From Saccoglossus kowalevskii (lineage: Eukaryota > Hemichordata > Enteropneusta > Harrimaniidae): 15,941 nt of DNA. The notes below the pieces were generated by a model, which worked only from the letters and a program-made list of their open reading frames with translations, was not told where the DNA came from and searched no databases. Positions 1-8,100 of this stretch are shown here, in pieces (the first letter of the stretch is position 1; each line of letters opens with the position of its first letter). Location of the stretch: contig NW_003109346.1 of assembly GCF_000003605.2 (NCBI RefSeq), positions 1-15,941 of the forward strand, in the 5' to 3' direction. The position numbers were made by a program, and so were the translations under genes.

Positions 1-66
1 TCTCCAATATGGGACCTGGTTATCGGTAATATAGAGGGCGCTAGGGAACCCGACCTTAGGTCATGA
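1..66 (+). pseudogene. Copy 1 protease, C-terminal remnant
   Basis: The window opens inside the retropepsin of copy 1. Frame 1 reads SPIWDLVIGNIEGARE, the C-terminal part of the aspartic protease as in copy 2 (from 6635). A deletion of about eight bases relative to copy 2, near base 51, plus a nearby one-base insertion, then shifts the frame. It ends at TGA 64-66. The catalytic DTG lies upstream of the window. This is part of the same decayed gag-pol as the next entries and is not a separate gene. Confidence 0.85.
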
Positions 67-89
67 TGGAGGGAGGTCGAACAGGGTGA

Positions 90-965
90 AATAATCGTTA
101 TTTGTATAAAAGAACCCCATGTAATGAAACAGTGACCGAGTTACAGAGACACAATAAGGCAGGGAGGCGGTTTCATGCCCCCATAAGGCCGGGTGTCCAA
201 GGCAATGCGTGCAACGGTCGGAGCCAGAGCCCCGACAACGGTCGGAGCCAGAGCCCCGACAACGGCCGGAGCCAGAGCCCAGACAACGGTCGGAGCCAGA
301 GCCCCGACAACGGTCGGAGCCAGAGCCCCGACAACGGTCGGAGCCAGAGCCCCGACAACGGTCGGAGCCAGAGCCCCGACAACGGTCGGAGCCAGAGCCC
401 CGACAACGGTCGGAGCCAGAGCCCCGACAACGGTCGGAGCCAGAGCCCCGACAACGGTCGGAGCCAGAGCCCCGACAACGGTCGGAGCCAGAGCCCCGAC
501 AACGGTCGGAGCCAGAGCCCCGACAACGGTCGGAGCCAGAGCCCCGACAACGGTCGGAGCCAGAGCCCCGACAACGGTCGGAGCCAGAGCCCCGACAACG
601 GTCGGAGCCAGAGCCCCGACAACGGTCGGAGCCAGAGGGAGATGGAAATAAGGTCACATGCCCTTATCGATCATGGTGTCAATCGCGGGGAAATCCTAAC
701 TTGTGGGAAGATAAGAACTGAATATTCTACTCAAACCCCAGAAAAGAGTAACTCGATTGATGCGGTGCAGGGCGTAGTGACAAGGTCCCAGTTTTGGGGT
801 GGGGACAAACTTAAGGCACCTCTTAAGGTCCTAACATGCCCAAATAATACATCGGTCACGACAGAAGAGTTAAAAGCAGCACAAAAACGTGATCCAACTT
901 TGAAGCGAGCCCGGGAATTGGCTACGAAGGGAGTGGAAATCAATACAGGCACTTCAAATATCTGA
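90..965 (+). pseudogene. Copy 1 pol: minisatellite linker and pre-integrase segment
   Basis: This open frame follows TGA 87-89 and has no genuine start codon. It corresponds to the middle of the Gag-Pol polyprotein. It encodes a short leader (about 90-212), 17 NGRSQSPD octapeptides plus a partial unit (213-636), and then the region upstream of the integrase zinc finger, which includes TRSQFWGGDKLKAPL. It ends at TGA 963-965, where copy 2 has TGT CGT; two neighbouring base changes made the stop. The reverse strand and the other forward frames are also open across the minisatellite only because a 24-bp unit without stops keeps them open. They are not genes. Confidence 0.85.
213..636 (+). repeat. 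24-bp coding minisatellite, copy 1 (17 full units)
   Basis: The 24-bp unit begins AACGGTCGGAGCC and encodes NGRSQSPD. Seventeen full units run from 213 to 620, followed by a partial unit to about 636. Units are almost identical. The third unit has a synonymous GGC and an A in place of C in the Pro codon. Every unit has CGG (Arg) at the third codon, whereas all units of copies 2 and 3 have CAG (Gln). A unit length divisible by three keeps the frame whatever the number of units. The predicted peptide is hydrophilic, rich in Ser, Asn, Gln and Pro, and probably unstructured. Confidence 0.97.
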
Positions 966-1498
966 AGTTTCCTTTTTAAAAAAGGATTGTTGTATCGTCA
1001 TTTCCACTCTCCGTCATTAGAATTTGGGAGGACTTTTAAACAACTGGTGGTGCCATCAGCTTTTCGTTATGAATGAAGCTGGGGCATGACTCAATCCTTG
1101 CAAGCCATTTGGGTACCCAGAAAACTATCAATAATATTTTTACCCAGTTTTATTGGCCAGCAATGCATGAACAAATTAAAAGATATTGCCGATCATGCGA
1201 CATTTGTCAACGTACCATCCCAAAAGGGAAAATAGGGCAGGTCCCTCTTGGTACAATGCCATTAATGGATGTACCATTTAAAAGGGTGGCGATGGATCTT
1301 GTAGGGCCCATCAAACCAGCCACTTCAAAGGGTCATCAATATATCTTAACTGTGGTCGATTACGCAACACCTTACCCAGAGGCTACACCTCTGAAACGGA
1401 TTTCAACAGAAGTTGTAGCTGAGGCATTATTCACTATACATTATAGAGTAGGATTTCCAGAACAAGTACTCACAGACCAGGGTACAGTTTGTGAGTGA
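966..1498 (+). pseudogene. Copy 1 integrase: zinc finger and first half of catalytic core
   Basis: After the stop at 965 the same frame continues to about 1068. There a net 4-bp loss relative to copy 2 shifts it, and the frame from 1073 carries the integrase. It shows the H-x6-H half of the HHCC zinc finger (GHDSILASH) and the Cys half (YCRSCDICQR). It also shows the first catalytic Asp in AMDLVGP and the second in LTDQG. Copy 2 has TR where this copy has TP in the VVDYAT region. A 2-bp deletion near 1484, in the run encoding GTQF, shifts the frame, and it ends at 1498. The motifs place this as a retroviral-type integrase (DNA strand transfer during insertion), inactive here. Confidence 0.9.
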
Positions 1499-1917
1499 TG
1501 TGATGAGGGAGGTCAGTAGGCTGTTGTCAATCAAGCAGCTAACCACTACCCCATATCACACTCAATGCAATGGCCTTGTAGAGCGTTTTAACGCCAATTT
1601 AAAGGGCATGCTCAAGCGCATGTGTCGTGAACGCCCGAAAGATTGGGATCGATATATAGCACCTTTGTTGTTTGCGTACCGCGAGGTTCCTCAGGCTAGT
1701 TTAGGCTTTTCCCCCTTCGAACTATTGTATGGCAGGACCGTAAGAAGCCCTATGACCATATTTAGAGAATTGTGGACAGGGGAGGCTACCAGTCCTGAAC
1801 TTCTCAATACCTATGAGTATGTGCTTAATCTGAGAAATCGATTAGAAACTACTTGTCAGATAGCACAGCAGGAACTAACAAAGTCAAGTGAGAGGTATAG
1901 ATCGCATTTCGACAAAA
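1491..1917 (+). pseudogene. Copy 1 integrase: second half of catalytic core
   Basis: The integrase continues in a shifted frame with VSDVMREVSRLLSIKQ and the catalytic Glu in NGLVERFNANL. The conserved HPQCNG of copies 2 and 3 reads HTQCNG here. Homology holds to SHFDKK near 1916. There the A-run is six bases instead of the seven in copies 2 and 3. After that the frame, which stays open to 2030, encodes nothing recognisable, so its tail should not be treated as protein. Codons and sequence otherwise follow copy 2 closely, so this is recent decay of the same gene. Confidence 0.88.
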
Positions 1918-2495
1918 AACTAAACCTCGGAAGTTTGAAGTTGGCGACCATGTTTTGCTTTTGCTACCCACCTCTGCAGACAAATTGCGTATACAATGGC
2001 AAGGACCATATGAAATTAAAGAGCGGGTAGGGCAGGTGGACTATCGCATAGACAAAAATGGTAAACTGAAGTTGTATCATATCAACATGTTAAAAAAAGT
2101 ATGAGGAAAGAAAGAGTTTGGATAACTGTGAGAAAGATTCTATCACACATCCACAAGTGAATACTGCAGGGCTATTAACATGCGTATCTACTGGCATGGT
2201 TGTAACTCCACCAGATGACCAGAGAGAGGATGGTCCTGAATGTCGGTCTCCTGACATAATAGAATTTGTGCCCTTTTTAGGGGAGGAGACAATTTAAGAT
2301 GTGCATTTAGGCCCAGGTCTCTTGGAGAGTCAGGTAATGGAAATCAAATTAATTTTGAGAAAGTTTACAAAAACTTTAACAGACTTGCCCGGACAGTCGA
2401 AGGTTGGGTGCCATGATATAAAGTTGACGACAGATCAACCAATCAAGTGCTAGGCATATGCAAACCCCTTCGCAAACCCCTTCGTCATTCAGGAA
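1917..2495 (+). pseudogene. Copy 1 integrase C-terminus and integrase-RT linker, broken
   Basis: Nucleotide homology to copy 2 (8467-9052) is continuous, but the reading frame is not. The GPY/F-like integrase C-terminal module is recognisable around 2004-2090. A lengthened A-run near 2092 (seven instead of six) partly offsets the earlier deletion. TAA 2295-2297 and TAG 2451-2453 are stops created by substitutions. A 12-bp tandem duplication at 2461-2484 replaces 15 bases of the other copies. The joint near 2220-2230 keeps the GA-rich run that makes integrase and RT one frame in copy 3. This supports an ancestral single open frame. Confidence 0.85.
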
Positions 2496-2696
2496 GTGGA
2501 AGATATGTTAAAGATGGGCATCATAGAACGGTCAGATTCACCCTATGCTGCTCCTATTGTCTTGATTAAGAAAAAAGACGGAAAGATTAGTTTTTGTACA
2601 GACTTCCGTCGCCTTAATCAAATAACCGTATTCCATGCCAAACCAATGCCTAACCCTGAGGAGTTATTCACCAATCTTGCTGAGGTCGATACTTGA
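2496..2696 (+). pseudogene. Copy 1 reverse transcriptase, fingers remnant
   Basis: This short frame carries the N-terminal part of a Ty3/gypsy-type RT. Motifs include MLKMGIIERSDSPYAAPIVL, KKKDGKISFCTDFRRLNQIT and PNPEELFTNLAE. Copy 2 has IRF where this has ISF, and FDAEP where this has FHAKP; neither change is at the catalytic Asp triad. A 1-bp deletion in the G run of GAGGTCGA near 2687 ends the frame just before the first catalytic Asp, which is encoded in the next frame. It is a broken part of copy 1 pol. Confidence 0.88.
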
Positions 2697-2865
2697 CAAA
2701 ACTTGACTTGACCAAGGGTTTTTGGCAAATACCCTTGACCCCTGGGTCAAAACCTAAAACTGCTTTTCTCACTCCACTTGGGTTGTTCCAGTATAGGGTT
2801 ATGCCCTTTGGCTTGGTCAATAGCCCCAGTACGTTCTCGAGAATGATGAGGTTATTCTCGGGGGT
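2693..2865 (+). pseudogene. Copy 1 reverse transcriptase, palm remnant
   Basis: In the next frame this segment encodes TKLDLTKGFWQIPL, with the first catalytic Asp, followed by FQYRVMPFGLVNSPSTFSRM. A 1-bp deletion in the GATGAGG run near 2850 shifts the frame again, and the frame stays open only to 2884. The rest of RT continues from 2866 in a third frame. Three frames in under 400 bases show that copy 1 RT cannot be made as one protein. Confidence 0.88.
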
Positions 2866-3711
2866 ATGCATGGAAAGGTCGTAAATCTGGTAGACGATAT
2901 ATTGATATACAATAAACAATGGGAAGATAATGTGTGCACCCTTGTTGAGGTTCTACAGCGTCTTCAAGAGGCTGGTTTAACAGTTAAACCATCAAAATGT
3001 TATATTGGTTTTTCTCAACTTGAATTTGTCGGCCACGTCGTAGGGCATGGTGAGTTGTGGACCATGCCCAGTAAAATCAATGCCATGCAAAATACGCGAA
3101 GACCAGAAACAGTTACCCAAGTAAGGGCCCTGCTACGATATGCGGGATATTATCGCCAATTTGTACCCAATTTCACAGCTATCGCCGCTCCTTTGTACGA
3201 TCTAACCCGAAAAGGTCTGTCGAAAAAAGTAATTTGGGAGAAGGTTCATCAGCTCGCCTTTGAACAACTAAAACATGCTCTTAGCAATCCCCCATTCCTT
3301 AAATTGCCAGACTGTAATCGTACATTTGTTCTGAGAACTGATGCTGCTGCTGAAGTGGGGCTAGGGGCGGTTCTGCTTCAATATTACGATGAAGTAGCCT
3401 TTCCTGTGGCATTTGCAAGCCGAAAACTAACTAAAGCAGAGGTAAATTCGGCGGTAATAGAGAAGGAATGTCTTGCGTTAATATGGGGCCTGCGAAAATT
3501 TCAACAGTACCTTCACACTGCTAGTTTCTGGATTGAAACCGATCACAAACCACTGATATATATGAAAAGTGCAAAATTTACTAATAGCAGGGTTATGAGA
3601 TGGGCGTTGTATATGCAATCATTTTCATATCGAATTATAGCAATTAAAGGTAGTCACAATATAGGGGCGGATTACCTTAGTAGGAGTTCGGACAAAGGTA
3701 TTTTGGGTTAA
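2866..3711 (+). pseudogene. Copy 1 RT thumb and RNase H, open 3' fragment
   Basis: This is an uninterrupted 281-codon fragment from the RT active site to the end of pol. It begins with the catalytic pair in VVNLVDDILIYN, then EFVGHVVGHGEL and the RT thumb/connection. The RNase H follows: first Asp in RTDAAAEVGLGAVL (one extra Ala codon compared with copy 2), Glu in IEKECLALIWGL, Asp in IETDHKPLIYM and the last Asp in NIGADYLSRSS. It ends at TAA 3709-3711, at the same place as copy 2. The Met at 2866 is an internal residue of the polyprotein and not a true start. RT makes the cDNA and RNase H removes the RNA template. This fragment lacks the upstream RT half and is presumed non-functional. Confidence 0.92.
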
Positions 3712-3753
3712 ATTAAATATCAATTGCTTTAGAATAGAACTTGTGGGTGTTGG

Positions 3754-3776
3754 CATAATCATGGTCTATGATTATG
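3754..3776 (+). other. Hairpin upstream of the G-rich tract, copy 1
   Basis: CATAATCAT (3754-3762) and ATGATTATG (3768-3776) form a perfect 9-bp inverted repeat with a 5-base loop. It lies about 16 bases before the 3' LTR, between the pol stop and the LTR. The role is unknown. The copy 2 counterpart has one mismatch. Confidence 0.6.
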
Positions 3777-3780
3777 ACTT

Positions 3781-3790
3781 GGCATAGGGG
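3781..3790 (+). promoter_or_regulatory. Candidate polypurine tract of copy 1
   Basis: A G-rich stretch, GGCATAGGGG, sits two bases before the inferred LTR start, where the plus-strand primer of an LTR element belongs. It is short and contains pyrimidines, so the assignment rests on position. Confidence 0.5.
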
Positions 3791-4072
3791 TATATCACAA
3801 GGTTCGTTATGGTATACATGTTGGGTTAAATTTAGGGTTTGGCCAAAAGGTATATTATAGTACAGCCAGAGGTAGGATTATTTCACAGCCGAGCTTTGAA
3901 ACACTTACACACCCCAAAACTCCATTCATAAAGAGACGCGTGCCATACGTGTGCCGGCTATTGATTACAGACACCGGTTAAGTGACTACCAAGAATGATA
4001 GCACCAGTGTATTGTGTAAGAAAATTCCAACTATGTTCAGTTGCCATGACAATGATTCCAGGTGGGGGACGT

Positions 4073-4080
4073 TATAAAAG
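4073..4080 (+). promoter_or_regulatory. TATA box in LTR A
   Basis: TATAAAAG lies 280 bases into the LTR, preceded by the GC-rich GGTGGGGGACG. Both the motif and its surroundings are identical in LTR B. It is the likely RNA polymerase II promoter for copy 2, and it would put the transcript start near 4105. Confidence 0.75.
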
Positions 4081-4631
4081 GTCAAGGTAGACGCAGCCGC
4101 GGGAGAGAACATTAAGAACTGATGAGGCAGCGACAGCAACCGGAGCCAGCCTTGTGTTGTGAGTGAACTAGGAGAGTTAGTTCATCCCCACGTGGTGTGC
4201 AAGCTACTCGCCTAGTCGACGGACGTTGTGTAGATACAGTGGAAGACTGGACTCCTTTTCTACGTGCTGTTCCATGGAACTTTTGTGTTCGACACGAATC
4301 CTACAAGGTATCCTACGAGAAACCAGGCCTGAGTATCGAACTGAATCTACATGTAGCAACGTTTCTACTATAACCCGACAGAAGCCGGTAATTATCACGC
4401 TCATTACACGCACATTAGGCTAGGGACCATTGGCTGTGTTTTGAATGTATTTTGGTAACTATTTGGCTAATTTAGTGGTTAAATTATTGTATTCTTATTT
4501 GAAATTGTAACAGTATTAGTTTAATTGTATTTTGTGACAGCCCGTTTCCTGCTCCAACGTTTCGCGCGCACGTCGGCGCAGTTAAGTAGCGGCGTCGTTC
4601 CATACGTAAAAGGTGCATTGCCTATTGTGAA

Positions 4632-4651
4632 TCAACCCGGTTTCGGGTTGA
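4632..4651 (+). other. Perfect 8-bp hairpin in the R/U5 part of LTR A
   Basis: TCAACCCG (4632-4639) pairs with CGGGTTGA (4644-4651) around a GTTT loop. In LTR B the fourth base is T, giving one mismatch. It could fold in the 5' leader RNA; no function is shown. Confidence 0.5.
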
Positions 4652-4789
4652 GTAAACTGGTTATTCATGGGACGCCACTGCTTTATCCTGCCCTGACATG
4701 CGTGTTAATTTTTCCTATTGTACAGCGACCTATATCTTTGTTACGTTGATTCATATCAGCGAATTCTGTGTATCATAACCGGTTGTACA

Positions 4790-4795
4790 ATTAAA
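4790..4795 (+). promoter_or_regulatory. Possible polyadenylation signal in LTR A
   Basis: ATTAAA, the common variant of AATAAA, lies in the 3' third of the LTR and is also present in LTR B. No AATAAA was found in the LTR. The assignment is weak. Confidence 0.3.
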
Positions 4796-4995
4796 CCATC
4801 CTTTACGATATTACTGTGCATTTAATTGTGTGCGAGTGGGTCTGGTACTACAATAAGTTGTACAGGGAACAATCCAGGCATTAGCTGGCTTATTTTCGAT
4901 ATTTCAATCAGTAGGGTGTCAAAGAACCCACAACACGAGGTGAAGGCGTGCCTCTTGTCACTTTGTGGTCGGATGCTAGCCTACCCCGTGACAAA

Positions 4996-5013
4996 TGGTG
5001 TCAGAAGTGGGAT
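4996..5013 (+). other. Primer-binding site (tRNA-Leu) of copy 2
   Basis: TGGTGTCAGAAGTGGGAT begins two bases after the LTR end. It is the reverse complement of the 3' end, CCA included, of a metazoan tRNA-Leu (acceptor ending TCTGACA-CCA). Reverse transcription of the element RNA would start here. Copy 3 has the same 18 bases. Confidence 0.85.
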
Positions 5014-5053
5014 CTGCTTTATGATAAAACAAAACAAATATTGTTAAGCAGAT
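5012..5053 (+). other. Hairpin overlapping the end of the primer-binding site
   Basis: ATCTGCTT (5012-5019) and AAGCAGAT (5046-5053) form an 8-bp inverted repeat around a 26-base A-rich loop. The first arm starts within the primer-binding site. In copy 3 both arms (11566-11573 and 11599-11606) are unchanged, while the loop differs in sequence and length. Confidence 0.6.
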
Positions 5054-5170
5054 AATTATCGGTGCGAGGAAAATCATTTTAACTTAAAACCTGCCAGCTT
5101 ACGCGATTGATTCCCTGACCAGTCTCACACGGGCACATTGTGAATAGCGATTTAATAATAAGTGTACATT
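5014..5170 (+). other. 5' leader of copy 2 between primer-binding site and gag
   Basis: This is 157 bases of AT-rich untranslated leader. Apart from the hairpin at its start I see no gene. The gag ATG at 5171 has A at -3 and G at +4, a good eukaryotic start context. The in-frame GTG at 5162 is not needed as a start. Confidence 0.7.
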
Positions 5171-8100
5171 ATGGCAACAAACGTTATCACAACGCCAACG
5201 GGACGGGGTAGAATACTATCGCCTTCATTTCGGGACATTGCTCCTAGTACTGTCGGCGAAATTAGACAACAGGGCGAGGAATTGGGTTATCAGGGGGCAG
5301 ATTTAGATAAATATGTCCGTTCTACATTTAAACAAATGCAAGACCAAGAACGAACTGAACGTTTGGCTCAAAGAGAAAGGGACCACAAGGAACGTTTGGC
5401 TGAAAGAGAAAGCCAAGCGCGTTTGGTCGAAAAAGAACTGGAACTGACAAGGCTAAAAATGGAAATGTTCAAAACGGGACAATCTACATCTGAATCCAAA
5501 ACCTCTCCCTTTTCAATTAAAATTAAAGCCCCTCCTGATTTTGTGCAAGGAGATGACATGGATGTGTATATAAGGCGTTTTGAAATATTTGCTAATAATT
5601 GCCAATGGAGCCAAGATGTATGGGGGGTCGCATTTAGTGGGCAGTTGTCGGGGAAGGCATTGGCTATATATAATGCATTGGATGTTGAGCAGACTAAGGA
5701 TTGGGCGAGTGTGAAATGCGCTATGCTAAAAGCATACAATCTTACCGAGGAAGGGTATAGGGAGAAATTTAGACAATCTAGACCTGCTAAGTTTGAAACG
5801 GCTACCCAATTTGTCGTTAGGCTAAAACATTATTTGGCACGATGGGTTGAACTGTCTGGCATTGAAAATACAGCGGAGGCATTAATAGATTTAATTGCAC
5901 AGGAGCAATACCTGTCCACTTGCAGTTATGAAGTTGTGATGCATGTCAGAGAGCATGCGTGCAATACTGTGGGTGAGATGGCTACCTGTGTTGATCGTCG
6001 TGATGAAAGTCGACACTACACTGGTATGAACCATAAAACACCGCGTGTAGAAAAAACATCCAAAAATACTAGTCAGTTACCCAGTCGTGCACAGGGCTTA
6101 GAAGCGACAGGGGGTCAACAGTCAAAATGTAAACCAGTATGCCATCGGTGTGGTAAGCTGGGGCACATGAAGACTAAATGCTGGTCAACACGTGATGCTA
6201 AAGGCAACATATTGACAGTTGGGGCATGCATGAATACTCGTAGCGTCCTTAATGCCTCATCTGACAAATCTACTGTGGCTAATAGGGCAAGTACCTCGGT
6301 GCTGATCACCGAGGGCAAACAGATGCAAATGACTAAAATTGGAGATAAGGTTCTGCCTGTGCCTGCTATGATGGGGATTGGTATCAGTGAGGTGGCTGAG
6401 ACTATATCCATGCCTATTGCAGTGGGCACAGTGAATGGTCATAAGGTGAGTGTTCTCCGTGACACTGGTTGTAGTGGGGTAACAGTACGAACTAGTTTGG
6501 TGCACCCATCGCAAATGAGTGACGAGGAGGGCACTTGCATATTAATTGACGGTTCTAGAATTAGAACAGGTATAGCAGAGTTGGAAGTCCAAACGCCTTA
6601 CTACACTGGACCTGTGAGAGCACTCTGTTTCAAATCTCCAATATGGGATCTGGTTATCGGTAACATAGAGGGCGCTAGGGAACCCTTTAACCCCGACCTA
6701 GGTCAAGATGGAGGGAGGTCGAACATGGTGAACAATCGTTATTTGTATAGGGGAACCCCATGTAATGAAACAGTGTCAGAGTTACAGAGACACAATAAGG
6801 CAGGGAGGCAGTTTCATGCCCCCATAAGGCCGGGTGTCCAAGGTAAGGCGTGCAATGGTCAGAGCCAGAGCCCCGACAATGGTCAGAGCCAGAGCCCCGA
6901 CAATGGTCAGAGCCAGAGCCCCGACAATGGTCAGAGCCAGAGCCCCGACAATGGTCAGAGCCAGAGCCCCGACAATGGTCAGAGCCAGAGCCCCGACAAT
7001 GGTCAGAGCCAGAGCCCCGACAATGGTCAGAGCCAGAGCCCCGACAATGGTCAGAGCCAGAGCCCCGACAATGGTCAGAGCCAGAGCCCCGACAACGGTC
7101 AGAGCCAGAGCCCCGACAACGGTCAGAGCCAGAGCCCCGACAACGGTCAGAGCCAGAGCCCCGACAACGGTCAGAGCCAGAGCGAGATGGAAATAAGGTC
7201 ACATGCCCTTACTGATCATGGTGTTAATCGCGGGGAAATCCTAACTTGTGGGGAGATAAGAACTGAATATTCTACCCAAACCCCAGAAAAGAGTAACTCG
7301 ATTGATGCGGTGCAGGGCGTTGTGACAAGGTCCCAGTTTTGGGGTGGGGACAAACTCAAGGCACCTCTTAAGGTCCTAACACGCCCAAATAATACATTGG
7401 TCACGACAGAAGAGTTAAAAGCAGCACAAAAACGTGATCCAACTTTGAAGCGAGCCCGGGAATTGGCTACGAAGGGAGTGGAAATCAATACAGGCACTTC
7501 AAATATCTGTCGTTTCCTTTTTAAAAAAGGATTGTTGTATCGTCATTTCCACTCTCCGTCATTAGAATTTGGGAGGACTTTTAAGCAACTGGTGGTGCCA
7601 TCAGCTTTTCGTCTGGAAGTTATGAAGCTGGGGCATGACTCAATCCTTGCAGGCCATTTGGGTACCCAGAAAACTATCAATAAGATTTTTACCCAGTTTT
7701 ATTGGCCAGCAATGCATGAACAAATTAAAAGATATTGTCGATCATGCGACATTTGTCAACGTACCATCCCAAAAGGGAAAATAGGGAAGGTCCCTCTTGG
7801 TACAATGCCATTAATAGATGTACCATTTAAAAGGGTGGCGATGGATCTTGTAGGGCCCATCAAACCAGCCACTACAAAGGGTCATCAATATATCTTAACT
7901 GTGGTCGATTACGCAACTCGTTACCCAGAGGCTACACCTCTGAAACGGATTTCAACAGAAGTTGTAGCTGAGGCATTATTCACTATATATTGTAGAGTAG
8001 GATTTCCAGAACAAGTACTTACAGACCAGGGTACACAGTTTGTGAGTGATGTGATGAGGGAGGTCAGTAGGCTGTTGTCAATCAAGCAGCTAACCACTAC

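Larger units (their letters stand above)
3793..4993 (+). repeat. LTR A (shared by copies 1 and 2)
   Basis: This 1201-bp long terminal repeat has 3' end ACCCCGTGACA, which is inverted relative to the 5' end of LTR B (TGTCACAAGGT). The 5' end here is TATCACAAGG: the canonical terminal TG has become TA, a change expected to hinder integrase recognition. It is followed after two bases by the primer-binding site. It serves at once as the 3' LTR of copy 1 and the 5' LTR of copy 2. It holds a TATA box at 4073-4080, leaving about 900 bases of R/U5. Short open frames inside (for example 4226-4423 and 4525-4749) occur in both LTRs but show no protein signature. Compared with LTR B it lacks 8 bases (TAGTAGAC) after the GAGC at about 3893, has three extra bases near 4122, and lacks one base near 4457. 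Confidence 0.9.

Noticed and set aside
213-636. Regular direct repeats as a CRISPR array
   Set aside because: The 24-bp units are contiguous with no spacers, are in frame, and sit inside a retrotransposon polyprotein.
61-657. Reverse-strand and other-frame open frames over the three minisatellites (Gly-Ser-Asp-Arg-Cys, Met-Ser-Gly-Leu and similar repeats)
   Set aside because: A stop-free unit whose length is a multiple of three opens several frames. Only the frame joined to protease and integrase has domain homology on both sides.
4204-4423. Overlapping forward and reverse frames in the LTR (also 10743-10976)
   Set aside because: They are short, overlap each other on opposite strands and have no recognisable motif.
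4632-4651. Rho-independent terminator
   Set aside because: There is a stem but no T run after it, and the context is a eukaryotic LTR.
4525-4749. 74-codon frame in LTR A, repeated at 11079-11303 in LTR B
   Set aside because: It is conserved only because the LTRs are copies. I see no domain, and the substitutions show no clear protein constraint by eye.
3793-4993. Solo LTR with target-site duplication
   Set aside because: Both sides are element interior (G-rich tract on the left, primer-binding site on the right), so it is a shared LTR of a tandem array.
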